A stretch of DNA of 64,000 nucleotides, taken from assembly GCA_018340805.1 (NCBI GenBank), contig JACMZG010001911.1, positions 48,741,702 through 48,805,701 of the forward strand, written 5' to 3'. Both the position numbers and the translations under genes were made by a program. Positions 12,724 through 22,668 of this stretch are shown here, one piece after another. The notes below the pieces were generated by a model. That model was not told where the DNA came from, made no database searches, and saw nothing but the letters and a program-made list of their open reading frames with translations. Each line of letters opens with the position of its first letter. Position 1 is the stretch's first letter. The DNA is from Microvelia longipes (Eukaryota > Arthropoda > Insecta > Hemiptera > Veliidae).

Positions 12724-15700
12724 GATTTGCTTAGGGGCTTCGATTTGAAATAAACTAATAATCTAATTGCAGTAATCTGTCCATCATTTTTCTTTACTTT
12801 ATTTTTAAATTGATCCATAATTGTTAAAGAACATCTATATCTATAAAGTATTCCCAGTAGAATACTTTATACTTTTTTACTTTACTGCGCAGTGGATCCA
12901 CTGCGCTTATCCTCTCTACTCGATTCACACGTCCTCAGATTGTAAATTCATCCATTTGTTTCCTAGCGGTAATCCATTATTCAGGTATTGACTACGCTCG
13001 CTGCTGCTTAACATTTATGATCTAACAAATATCGTGTCTATGCTTGTTGTATTAAAACAAAATGGTATACGTTTCCGGAATTTTCAAAGGAAATAGGCTA
13101 AAACTTTTTAAAAAAATATTATGAAATGTAAAGTACTAAAGTAAATGCGTAGGTTAAAGAACATAAACCAGAACAGAAACTTTAGGAAGAAATGAATTGT
13201 TGAGCAATGAAGCAGGGACTCCAAATTCACCCGACTTGCGGACACTTGTGCTATAATTTTCAATGTCTTGAAATGTATTTTATTAATTGCCAAATAATGC
13301 ATATAAGTGGAAAATTTGGAAGTACCCTTAGTGCATCTGAATTTCGTTCCAACTACTAGGTTTAAAATGAGAAGGTTTACTACGTAGTCTTTTCCTTACC
13401 TATTTATTTTAATGGATTATATGGATCATGAAAATCTCTCTAAATGTATATTTCTTTTCAGATGGCTTACAGTAGCCATGTTTACACATGGGTGAAAGTA
13501 TTAGATCTCTTAGATACTGTAAGTAATGTTTTACTGCTTGAGTGTTTTTATGTTTTCATTATAAAATTGTCACATATTAAGTAAACTATTTTAATTGTTG
13601 GAACTAGTTGACCCCAAAAATGGGTTCAACTAGGTTGGGTGAGTTCTCGATGCTGCGATTTTATTTTGGCATCGATGAGCATTACTCGATATTGAATCGG
13701 CTATTGTATTGAATATACTCCCGCTGTGTTTTTACGATGGTATAACACGGTTCAAACAGTAGGCAGCGAGGAAAGATATTTCAAAAGGGGCAAATGAGGT
13801 TAGTCCTAAATGTTTACATTAATGTTATTTAATGTAAACAATTTCATATCAGGCCAACTTGAATGATTCCTCATTACTTTTTTCCACTCTGTCGACTGAT
13901 TTTAACCGTGTGCAATACTATATAGAAGACTTTAAACTTATAACGCTAATTATATACAGGGTTTAGTTGAGCTGCTCGAAAGATAAACATTTTAGGACCT
14001 CGATAACCTAATTTTCTGAGCCATCAAATATTTAAAAGAACATAATACTATGCTGTACGGCAGAGCATTATTTGCACTTATTGAAGCTCAGTTAATATAA
14101 GCAAATGCATTTTGCTGAAACTATAAAGATATGCTGTGAAGTGAAGTGTTATAGACCAAGAGCCCAGGGGTGTTTTGTTAATAAAAAGTGTAATGGCTGG
14201 AACTGGTCTACATTTTTCGTAAATATCTTCCTGAACAAGGATCTGCAATTCTGCCGACTCGTATCCAATGGGTGTCCCTGGCAGAACCTTTGACCCCTAA
14301 AGTCCGTTCTGCCAGGGACACCCATCCGATACGAGTCGGCAGAATTACAGATCCTTGTTCAGGAAGGTATTTACGAAAAATTGAGACCGGTTCCAGCCAT
14401 TACACTTTTTATTAACAAAACACCCCTGGGCTCTTGGACTATTAGGCTTAATGGGGATGGATTTCCCCATTACAAGGGATATCTTGGAATTATTATGTAG
14501 AATTATATGTTACAGTATTTTGTAAAATATTTGATAAAAATCACTAAATATTTTGCAGGTATTTATAGTGTTAAAAAAGAAAGATAAGCAGCTGTCATTT
14601 CTACACTTATTCCATCACTCAATTGTTGTTGCCATTTGTTTTGTGGGCTTCGCTGAAAAAGGTAAACAACTCAAATACTTATTTAAAATGAACTAATAAA
14701 ATATAAAACTAAATTTAAAGTAACCCGTACCTCATTCGAAGAGGTACGGGTTACTTGTGATCAAGCCAATGTAATAAAATAAATATCCTAAATATATGTT
14801 GTATCATTGATCTGTTCACCATTTGATCTGGGTCGTATTTTAAAAATTCTGTGTTAGCCTAATTATATCAGTGACTGTAAATGCTCTAAAATAATGGTAA
14901 AGTTTTGAATGATTTGTATTCTTAATCCAAAAATAAGGAAAATTTTGTTGTAGGTCAATTCTTTCTTACGTGAATACTTCAGCATCAAGGTTTTAAAATG
15001 TCCAATTTTAACACCTTGGGCACCAATTTACGCCACTATAAACAAAAAATTGCATAAACAAAATGTTTTGTATTCATCTCTAGAACCCAAAATGCTTAAA
15101 GAAGAAGTAATGAAAACTACGAAGTCTCTCCACAAAACAAAACTTAATTGGCAAATCGCTTTCAACCTACAAAGAGGCCATCATCAATGCAAAACCGGAC
15201 CACAACAATAAGTCCCCTTTACACAAAAAAGAATCCTAGGTTTCATTAATTTATGCCTATTGGTTCAAATTCAAGGGAGGGCCTTCCATCTACCCTCTGT
15301 ATACTTATAATTATTAAGGGTATTACAACATTAGCTGACTTTATAAGAACTTATATTATACCCTGCATAGAAATTTTCCATTACAAAACAATTACAATTT
15401 TGAGGTGCAATTTGACATGCCTTTTAATAACATGTTATCTTTTACTTACTTTTACAGAGCAACTGGGTTATCCTGTTCTCATATTAAACTCCTTCGTCCA
15501 TGTAATAATGTATTCTTATTATCTACTAGCTAGTTTCGATTCATTAAAATGGATAGGAAAATATAAGAGATTCGTCACACAATTGCAGCTAGTGAGTTAT
15601 CATCTTTATCATTACTCTTTTTACTTTTCCTCATTTATGCTGTTTCTATAAAGAAAAGTATTGTGTTTGCACTAAGAATAAGAAACCGAGATTTCACTTG

Positions 15701-17073
15701 AATTTAAAGTAACATTTAAGCCGGCCAACGTAAACTAAACGTTTTTTTCGCTTTAGCAATGAAATTAATTTATCTCCAAACGGTGTATAATGTAAAGTTT
15801 ATTAACTAGTTTTTAGGGAGTAAAGAAGCACTTTTCACTCCCAAGGGAGAAAAAGTTCCTCTTCATAATTTTTTTTATATTTTTTTGGGGGCAGCACATC
15901 CAAAATTTTATAACGGGGAGCCAACCAAAAAACAATTTTATTGGTTCAAAATCCGTTTCAAGACAATAGAAGTTGTTTGGAGCAATAAAAAAATATTTTA
16001 TGGGGGCAGCACCCCGAGAATTTATAAGGGGGTCCGACCCAAAAAAAATAAGAATAAAATACAACAAAACATGTTAAAATAAAATCATCGTCTGGAGGTA
16101 AAATCTTATAAGCACCTTGGGAGTAAAATGCTATTTTCCCCCTCGCATTAATAGTCATAATTTCCTCGACTTTGCCTCGGGAATTAAACACATAAATCCC
16201 TGGTCTTCTCCTCGGGAGTTAAATACTTTGGTTCCCGCGGCTTATGCCTTAGGAACCAACTAACTGCTCAGGGAAATAATAGCATTCTTGATTCCCTTGA
16301 TGCATAAATAACTATTTTACGGACAATTTTGAGGCTGTATTGTAGACATTTTTAAACTCGCACAAAAAAAGTTTTTGTACACATTTCTTTTTGAACTCAA
16401 ACATATTGTAAAATTCTTATGGCTTAATGTTATAGAGCCATTTCTGTTAAACTTAGCAGTGTTCCATTATAGCAGTTATGGTGGAATCATTTTGCAGTTT
16501 TACCTACTAACTTCGCGTTCATCGGTTTGACAAAATCTATCTGATAGTTTATTTTTCTTTTAAGTGAACCCGAGATGGCCATAAAGCGGTCCTGTCATGA
16601 AGTTATCGGTAAATACACGACAGAGTGCCATGTAAAAGCAATAATAATACAAAAAATAATACCTAACAAAATAATACGTAACAACAACAATACTGCCACG
16701 AAGCGGCAAGGCACCTGCAGCCTTTTCCACTATAAACAATCAATGGTGGACATTCTTTGCCTGGCTGATATAAGTACCCTATTAGTTGGGTTGAACTAAA
16801 GTCCAAGTTCAAGTAAACTCTAAGTTGAACTATTAATAGTAGCTCCATAATTTATGCGACCAAGTCTAAAATTTGCTTTTTTAATTTCAGGTTCAGTTTA
16901 CTTTAGACTTATTATATTTTATGTATGCTCAATATAACAGATGTCCATGGGGAACAAGAACAGTCATACTCTGGTACATCGCTGTACTAACTATCTTTTA
17001 CCTCTTTGTTAAATTTTACTACACTGAATACATCAATAGAAAAAGAAGAAACAGTGAAATGAAGCAAAAATAA
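6598..17073 (+). CDS. ELOVL-family very-long-chain fatty acid elongase, copy A (7 coding exons)
   Basis: Exons are 6598-6640, 10549-10736, 12143-12223, 13462-13518, 14559-14661, 15458-15591 and 16891-17073, giving 789 nt and 262 aa with no stop or frameshift. All introns are GT..AG. The family catalyses the first, condensing step of fatty-acid elongation (malonyl-CoA plus acyl-CoA) as a multi-pass ER membrane protein. Motifs in order: KVLDLLDT (family KxxELxDT, with Asp in place of Glu), the histidine box HLFHH (HxxHH), NSFVHVIMYSYY (NxxVHxxMYxYY) and TQLQLVQ (TxxQxxQ). The C-terminus is short and basic (RKRRNSEMKQK), as expected for an ER-resident elongase with lysine retrieval signals. Length is at the short end of the usual range for the family (about 260-330). 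A polyadenylation signal AATAAA lies at about 17218. Substrate length cannot be told. The paralogue at 47810-61639 has the same exon phases. Confidence 0.93.
7390..8104. mobile_element. MITE-like element with ~75-bp terminal inverted repeats (ELOVL-A intron 1)
   Basis: Left end around 7390-7460 (includes TTTGTACTACTTTAAA) and right end around 8038-8104 (includes TTTAAAGTAGTACAAA) are inverted and imperfect. The interior is AT-rich without a convincing transposase; a 93-codon open frame at 7692-7973 shows no recognisable domain. Confidence 0.65.
8930..10138 (+). repeat. Degenerate dispersed/tandem repeat family filling ELOVL-A intron 1
   Basis: A ~60-bp core recurs near 9043, 9338, 9483, 9658 and 9950: (A/C)CCATGAGTCGTCTAAG, then GTTTAGTCAAGATC, then TCAATTAGATTC and GAGCTGTAAGC. 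Spacing is 150-300 bp, irregular and old. A minor trace of the TE-like motif CCGAGCTTCGCTCGG is at 8500-8515. Confidence 0.65.
10139..10211. repeat. (TA)n microsatellite in ELOVL-A intron 1
   Basis: Nearly pure TA array ending in TGCGTGTGTTTG. Confidence 0.95.
10549..10736 (+). CDS. ELOVL-A coding exon 2
   Basis: Acceptor TTGTTACAG ends at 10548 and donor GTAAGT starts at 10737. The 188 nt begin with the last two bases of a split Asp codon and end in phase 0. It encodes the first membrane segment (LVITIFYLILV), the family patch YMKNRPPYQLKTILKIYN and the start of the second membrane segment. The 3' half is nearly identical in nucleotides to copy B exon 2. Confidence 0.92.
10919..11330. repeat. 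Copy of a dispersed palindromic repeat family (ELOVL-A intron 2)
   Basis: Shares GCAAGTTGGGCGAATTCCCTT, TTTCAAAGGAAATGCGC and CTAAGCAGT-type blocks with the copies at 42047-43315, 45230-45572, 58470-58535 and 63485-63800. No coding potential seen. Confidence 0.5.
12143..12223 (+). CDS. ELOVL-A coding exon 3 (variable luminal loop)
   Basis: Acceptor TTTATAG ends at 12142 and donor GTAAGT starts at 12224. The exon is 81 nt and 27 codons, phase 0 on both sides. It encodes a Cys-rich loop starting GYTSNSYSCFIKNHCQ. At the same place ELOVL proteins have the segment ending in a conserved C-x-P/V motif. This is the most diverged exon between the two copies (12 of 27 residues identical). Confidence 0.85.
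12659..12721. repeat. (TA)n microsatellite in ELOVL-A intron 3
   Basis: Pure TA array of about 62 bp. Confidence 0.95.
12887..12906. repeat. Perfect 20-bp palindrome
   Basis: GCGCAGTGGATCCACTGCGC is fully self-complementary. Function unknown; in intron 3 of ELOVL-A. Confidence 0.8.
13462..13518 (+). CDS. ELOVL-A coding exon 4
   Basis: Acceptor TTTTCAG ends at 13461 and donor GTAAGT starts at 13519. The 19 codons end in WVKVLDLLDT, the family KxxELxDT motif with Asp for Glu. Phase 0 on both sides, like copy B. Confidence 0.9.
14150..14443. repeat. Long near-perfect hairpin (~135-bp arms) in ELOVL-A intron 4
   Basis: Left arm about 14150-14289 and right arm about 14306-14443 are reverse complements with a few mismatches; the loop is ~17 nt. 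Shared pieces include AGAGCCCAGGGGTGTTTTG with its complement, and CTGCCGACTCGTATC with its complement. If transcribed with the pre-mRNA it would fold as a long double strand, as hairpin RNAs do. It may instead be a palindromic MITE. Confidence 0.85.
14559..14661 (+). CDS. ELOVL-A coding exon 5 (histidine box)
   Basis: Acceptor TTTTGCAG ends at 14558 and donor GTAAAC starts at 14662. The 103 nt contain FIVLKKKDKQLSFLHLFHH, the catalytic HxxHH box shared by all elongases of this family. It ends in phase 1. Confidence 0.93.
14718..14756. repeat. Perfect 16-bp stem hairpin in ELOVL-A intron 5
   Basis: Arms 14718-14733 and 14741-14756 (AAGTAACCCGTACCTC and its complement) with a 7-nt loop ATTCGAA. 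Confidence 0.85.
15458..15591 (+). CDS. ELOVL-A coding exon 6
   Basis: Acceptor TTTTACAG ends at 15457 and donor GTGAGT starts at 15592. The 134 nt complete a split Glu codon and encode LNSFVHVIMYSYYLLASF and the first part of the TxxQxxQ motif. Almost identical to copy B exon 6 at both DNA and protein level (3 residue differences). Confidence 0.93.
15768..16320 (+). repeat. Dispersed repeat with internal CTCGGGAGTTAAA motifs (ELOVL-A intron 6)
   Basis: Related along its length to 49455-49865 in intron 1 of copy B: shared GGGAGTAAAGAAGCACTTTT, ACACCTTGGGAGTAAAATG-type and repeated CCTCGGGAGTTAAA blocks about 40 bp apart. The positions in the two paralogues are not orthologous (intron 6 against intron 1), so these are separate insertions. 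Confidence 0.65.
16891..17073 (+). CDS. ELOVL-A coding exon 7 (C-terminus)
   Basis: Acceptor TTTCAG ends at 16890; the TAA stop is 17071-17073. It encodes VQFTLDLLYFMYAQ, the last membrane segment, FYYTEYINRKRRNSEMKQK and stop. It has no homologue of the extra EIQQRN insert found in copy B. Confidence 0.92.
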   Translation, partial: VQFTLDLLYFMYAQYNRCPWGTRTVILWYIAVLTIFYLFVKFYYTEYINRKRRNSEMKQK

Positions 17074-17300
17074 AATATGATCAATAATTCAATGGCTTGA
17101 ATTATTCGAAATTGTATAGCAGCCTCTTTGCAACATATTTTTATTTATCTCCATAGCCCTCAAGAATTTTTTCAAGTGAAGTATAAATATAAAATGCTGT
17201 TTATTTGTTTTGAAAATAATAAAAGATGAAATGTAATTAATACAATCGATGTCACAAGATAACATATTTGACTTCGCATCTCATTCTTATTGAAAAAAAA
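17074..17300 (+). other. 3' UTR and downstream flank of ELOVL-A
   Basis: Alignable with the sequence after copy B (61640-61870): shared GCAACATATTTTTATTT-type and TAGCGGAA blocks. AATAAA at about 17218 is the likely polyadenylation signal. Confidence 0.5.
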
Positions 17301-20190
17301 TTCACCTCATTTTTGTTGACAAGAACTGCTATAGCGGAACTAACTGTTGCTTCTGATATGAAGAATATGTGCTAACACTCTGTTATGCAAACTGCATAAG
17401 AGCAATTCGATACAAGTGTACCCCTTTGAATAATTATTAAAGGATTAAGTATAGTATTTACCGCAAGTTGAAGAAGTAATCGAAGAATCAGCTACCGTCG
17501 ATACTTGCTGTTGGATATGAATATCCCTGGACCGGCCTGCTAATGGTGGCGTTATGCCGTAACCGGTCCTGGTACATTCTTTTCGTAAAGTGAGTTATTA
17601 CTTATTTATTATCAAGTGTATAGTTATCATGGATAGTTATGTATTTGAAACGTTTGGCCAACGAGACGATCGAAAGAAGTGTACTGGCAAATTTTTATTT
17701 ATTATACTCTTTTTCTTCTAAATAGTTGTTTTCTATTATGTCCGAAAGAGTATATAGGGTATGCTACACGATTGGGAATTGATTATTTTACCTCGGCTTC
17801 TTTTTAATGTCTCGCTTCACACGGCAGTAAAAATGTAGTCGGCACGGTAAATAAAAATACCTTCTTCGTAGTCTTTTAACACAACACTATTTTTACCCCG
17901 TAATAAAATTTCTTTTTACAGTGGATACAAATTTTGCATTTAGGAATAATCATTAGAATTGCAGAACAAAGTGAACCTAAGCTCCCTACCTCAGAAAAAA
18001 AATATTTTTGCGTTTCACAGTTTTTCAATAGACCTAAGTCATAAGGTTTATAAAGTTAAACCGTAACCAAGGAGGTGAACCTGTGAACACAATATGATTC
18101 ATAGGTTCAGAACTAAATGGACTCCTCATTTTGGCCTGCTATAATTTTTTTTCTGAGTTACGTTTAAGAGACAATTGTTTCTCGTAAATGTTTTTTATTG
18201 TATTTTTGAAAAATAAAGAATTATTAAAAAAAGGAGTTTAATAAAATATGACTTTATGTAATATTTATATTGTAGAGAATATAGCTTATAATATTTGATG
18301 CCATAAGAATATTATAAGTATAATATTGTTTGACAAAATATTAGCATAGATAACGCTTGAATTAGGTTTAAAAATAAATGCCAAGAAGCCTTGCTTTTGG
18401 CTTGCAATTTTGCATTCGAACCTAGTTCCAGCCTTGAACGAATAAAAAAACAGAACATATAATTTGACTGGTGAGTTAAAGCCGAGTTAATGTTCATTTC
18501 TTGCTGAGGGGTAGGTAACTAAAGCTGGTAATCTTAAAATGAGTTAAGAATATTTCCTTTGCGGCCTAGTATACATACAAACTTTTACCTACTAACGGCA
18601 GAAAAATAACACAACAGATTTTTAAAGCAACTTATAATTTTTCTTAAAATTTAATACACTATAGTAAACAATAAATTACAATTTGACATAAATATTCTAT
18701 CCACCCAATATTTTTCATTTTCGTGGGTATATATTGTATAAAGTGTTTGTTTTTCCTCAACAAAAGCAATTATTTAAGCATCGTATAAAGAGACCAAAGT
18801 GTAACACTCGCCTTAGTCAGTCAAGTACTGTAAAACAACATTCTCATTTCTTACTTTTGTTACCCGATATTTTAATGCAAGTCTTATATAGTGTCTCTTA
18901 GTTAACGCTCCCTCAATCATTATTTTTTCTCAACTATCTTAAAAGGATTAAACCTTACTGTAAGAGTAGATACATCCTACCATGCCCTCGTTACGTCAGT
19001 AGATAAGTAGGATGCCAAACGTATTATACGGCACATTTTATGGCAAACTAGTTGGATCAGGTATTCTCTGTTTCCAACTGCATACGCAAACTGATCTCAT
19101 ACAGGATCCTGCGTCGGCTCCTATGTAATGCTTGCAGTGAACAAGGCATGCATTACTGCCAGCATTTTTGGTCAGTTCTTGAGACCAGGGGCACAAACTT
19201 GTTTGACGCCGGTGTCTCCCTGAAAAAGAAATAATCCCTATTATTCTTTCTAATATTAATATTATCTGTTAATATTGGAATCCACTTATACAAAAACCAT
19301 AAGTAAGTGCTAACTTTTCTAACTGAAATTTATTTCGAGAATTATTTAGTCATTAAATAGTTTGTTATTCGACTGTCAAATTAGTTTAATTTTTACTATC
19401 GATATTTTTATTTAATTATATTTATTTATTTAGCTGTGATATATTTATTAATTTAATGACAATGATAATTATAAAACTTTATTAATATTAATCAAATTTA
19501 ATAGCAAGCCATCTCTCACGAAAAACAAATATCATTTATCTACTCACGGGTAGCAAAATTAAATTTTATTTAACTATTTTTAGGCATACAAATGCAATTT
19601 GGTCAATCTAATAGGCAGGGAAAATTTTAAAAATCTGTCTGGCAAAGTATTACCTACATAGGGATTAATTAAAACACTTTTTTAATTTAAAAAAAAATTA
19701 AGCTGATCTTAGTTTAGAAAAAAAACAATTTCAGAGGCAACTCTTGCGTGTAACATACCTTGCATTTTAATTGCCCAAGTTGATTAAAATCATTTTTGAT
19801 TAATTCACTTTTTTTGTTTTGGTTAACTATAAACAATTGTTAGTTTTTTAATTTACTTTTAAATTGACATAATTAAAAATCCTAGATTAATTATTTGTGT
19901 TGTGATTTATAATTATTTTCCTGAACTGAAGTGAGCACCGAAATTTAGTGGATTGATGTATCAATTATAGATGAACATTTGAGTCAAATTTAAAATTGCT
20001 TGGTTAAATTTACGATATTTAATTTTTTTTTAAATGATTAATGACTCAACATAACAGACAACTTAGATTTTTAGAGTGAAAACAATACTCTCTCTATATA
20101 CCTGCGGAAGTAGGAGATGCTAATAAATAAATAAAAAAAGGTTTATACTGCATTACATCATGATGCATTATACCAGTCTTACAATTAGTT
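17301..20190. other. AT-rich intergenic DNA
   Basis: No exon, RNA gene or repeat family could be supported. A small hairpin around GGACCGGCCTG / CCGGTCCTGG (17530-17575) is visible. Confidence 0.4.
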
Positions 20191-20198
20191 TACTAATA

Positions 20199-20429
20199 TT
20201 ATTTCAGTAATTCCGGGTTTATACATTTATTTATTACTAATTGTAAATCCTTTGAAAAGTTTAAAAAAGTACGTACAATTTTCTCTAAAATAAAACAAAA
20301 ATTACCTTCAATATTTATTGGATCAATAGTTCTGGTGGAAGGCTGTTGGACCAATGACAAGTAGACGGTGTTTCCACGAACAAAATAAATGCAACTCAAA
20401 ACTATTCCAAGATTAACAATTAAATTCAT
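20199..20429 (-). CDS. Possible first exon of a small secreted protein (minus strand)
   Basis: The minus-strand frame starts at 20429 with MNLIVNLGIVLSCIYFVRG, which looks like a signal peptide, followed by NTVYLSLVQQPSTRTIDPIN. On the minus strand a possible splice donor (GAAG|GTAATTTTT) occurs just after this, so the rest of the open frame to 20199 may be intron. No second exon could be identified between 17.4 and 20.2 kb, and the family is not recognised. It could be chance in AT-rich sequence. Confidence 0.3.
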   Translation of the reverse strand: MNLIVNLGIVLSCIYFVRGNTVYLSLVQQPSTRTIDPINIEGNFCFILEKIVRTFLNFSKDLQLVINKCINPELLK

Positions 20430-20943
20430 CTCCTAATGTAGTTAAAATGTTTTCGCAGTATATCTAAAAAAAGCAACCGATAACCGATTTAATAGAACTT
20501 TTAAAGAGTAAAGATAGTTTTTTATTTAAAATTATTAAAATGTTGCCACTTCTTAATAAAACAAGATATATCTGAACTATTCAGTTTATTACTATTATCA
20601 ACAAAATGCAATGTCGCATCCCGTGTTTATATTTATATAATAGTTATTACGTAGGCAATATTTACTGATAAGGTATCATTTCATTAGAACGCTAGATAAC
20701 ACCGTCATGGTGTGTCTTCGAAATCTGGCGCCTGATAACCTAATTCATTCTTTAAAAGCTCAATTTTATCGTTTCATTAATTTATTGTATGAATGATGTA
20801 ATTTAATTTATTTTTGAATAATTAATTGCCACAGGGTTTATTTATTTGTGTTTTTTCAATGGAAAACGCATAATATTGATGTATTAGATTGTATAGTAAT
20901 TAATGATAGTCATATGCGTTACGTCACTTATCAAACGATTCAG

Positions 20944-21064
20944 TCTCTTTTAACTTGATCTATCTACTAACTAAATAAAAGAACTATTCTCATAATTTGA
21001 CTTTGCAATTGCACATTATTCATTTTTCTTTTCTTTGATGAAATTTTATCTACAACCTGAAACT

Positions 21065-21136
<72 letters not shown>

Positions 21137-21317
21137 TATATATATTATATATATATATTATATATATACATATATATGTGTGTGTGTGTGTGTGAGTTTC
21201 AGGTTGTAGATAAAATTTTCATCAAAGAAAAGAAAAATGATAATGTGCAATTGCAAAAGTCCAAATTATGAGAATAAATCTTTTATTTAGTTAGTAGATG
21301 GATCAAGTTAAAAGAGA
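20944..21317. repeat. Long inverted repeat (~140-bp arms) around CA/TA microsatellite
   Basis: Arms 20944-21082 and 21177-21317 are near-perfect reverse complements (for example CTACTAACTAAATAAAAGA and its complement, and GTGCAATTGC shared). The centre is (CA)n(TA)n(TG)n. It directly precedes the Gypsy gag remnant. Confidence 0.9.
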
Positions 21318-21398
21318 ACATTGCAGGAAAAAGAAAACCTATCATTTCAGGATATGTAGACCACGCCGTAAATGTTCATTAGCTAAGAAGAAAATTTA

Positions 21399-22006
21399 AT
21401 GATGGACTCTAGCATAAAATCTGAAGCTAAGTACAGTACTAATCAAGTTCAGGATACAATAAACTCAAAAAGATATGTCAACAGTAGATTTACTAATAGA
21501 TCGCCAAGAAAATCGAATAGGTTGGAAAAGCCTACATTTCAAAATCTAATAGGTAAATGCTGTCGGTGTGGAGATTCGGAACATAGAGCCTACGATTGTA
21601 AGTTTTACAGGTCTGTCTGTACTGCCTGTAACAAATGGGGACATATCGCGAAGGTCTGTTTATCAAGAGAAGAACAAAAGAAACAAAAATCACCAACAAG
21701 GAGAACTAATAAGGTTGATCGGACATCAGACGATGAAATTAGTTTATTATAATCTGAAACATTAGATAAATTTATGATTAAAGTTCAAATTAATGGCAAG
21801 ACTGTAGACATGGCACTTGACACAGGTGCAGCATTGAGCTCAAAATCGCTGACAAATTTAAAAAATTTAAATTTAGGAGGCAAAATTTTTAAGACCAAGG
21901 TAGGAATGCGTACATACACGGGAGAAATAATCAAACCAGTTGGAGTAGCTTATGTTAAATGTATATATAAAGACACCAAAATTAAGGACACAGTAATCAA
22001 CATCTC
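21399..22006 (+). pseudogene. Ty3/Gypsy remnant 1, left part: gag zinc knuckles and protease
   Basis: Encodes two CCHC-like knuckles (CCRCGDSEHRAYDCK and CTACNKWGHIAKVC). After an in-frame TAA at 21750 and in the same frame comes a retroviral-type aspartic protease (MALDTGAALSSKS, DTGA catalytic motif). It is related to the Gypsy element at 50779-55479 (shared ALDTGAAL.. and RTYTGE.IKP.GVA). The frame stops at 22008 where homology is lost. The matching RT part resumes at 33172, so this element was split by later insertions. Non-functional. Confidence 0.85.
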
Positions 22007-22668
22007 GTAAATGAGTTAACACGTTTTAAATTTGCTCCGTGATTTTTATGCTTTTCGTGCGTTTTAATGTCTCTAATTTGTTACAACTTTAGTGCATACA
22101 ATTCTCTGTTTTGTGACGCTTTTCGTTGTGCAACTACTTTTGAGATATTTTGAAGCCCCTCTGCTTAAATGCTATTATAAAGTAAGCATCTTGTTATAAT
22201 TATTTGTCGCAAAAAATGAACTCTAATCAAGAAGATAAAGTGTATTAATGTATTATGATCTGTTTATTTTGATATTTCTCCAAGGACTAAAAAACTAGCT
22301 ATTACAGTTACAGATCACGTGAGATCATTACGTCATTGACTAATCCACTATATATAAAACTGAGTTTCATGCTCTCGCTACTAGGTGGCACTACTAGTTA
22401 AAGCCTTTTTAAGCTTATTCTCACGTGACTACGCTGATTTCTATTAACTGTGCCTTATATTTTAGCCTGATATATTTATGTAATTTATTTATTTTATTTT
22501 TTTTTTTCTCTACCTCGCTTTAAACGTTTTTAACTGATTGATTTAACCTTTTTACTACACTGCTAGATTTTGGATTCAATCCGTGAAACAAGACAGTAAA
22601 TTTTACTCATTAAAATTTTAACATTATAATTTGTTCATTTTGTTTAACCGTATCAAAAATAAGTAAGC

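Noticed and set aside
15813..16191. Overlapping frames on both strands with WVGPP/GCCP-like repeats
   Set aside because: They belong to the dispersed repeat at 15768-16320; both strands being open reflects repeat composition.
19052..19234. 60-codon plus-strand frame in the ELOVL-A downstream region
   Set aside because: No leader, domain or homologue recognised, and length is within chance expectation.
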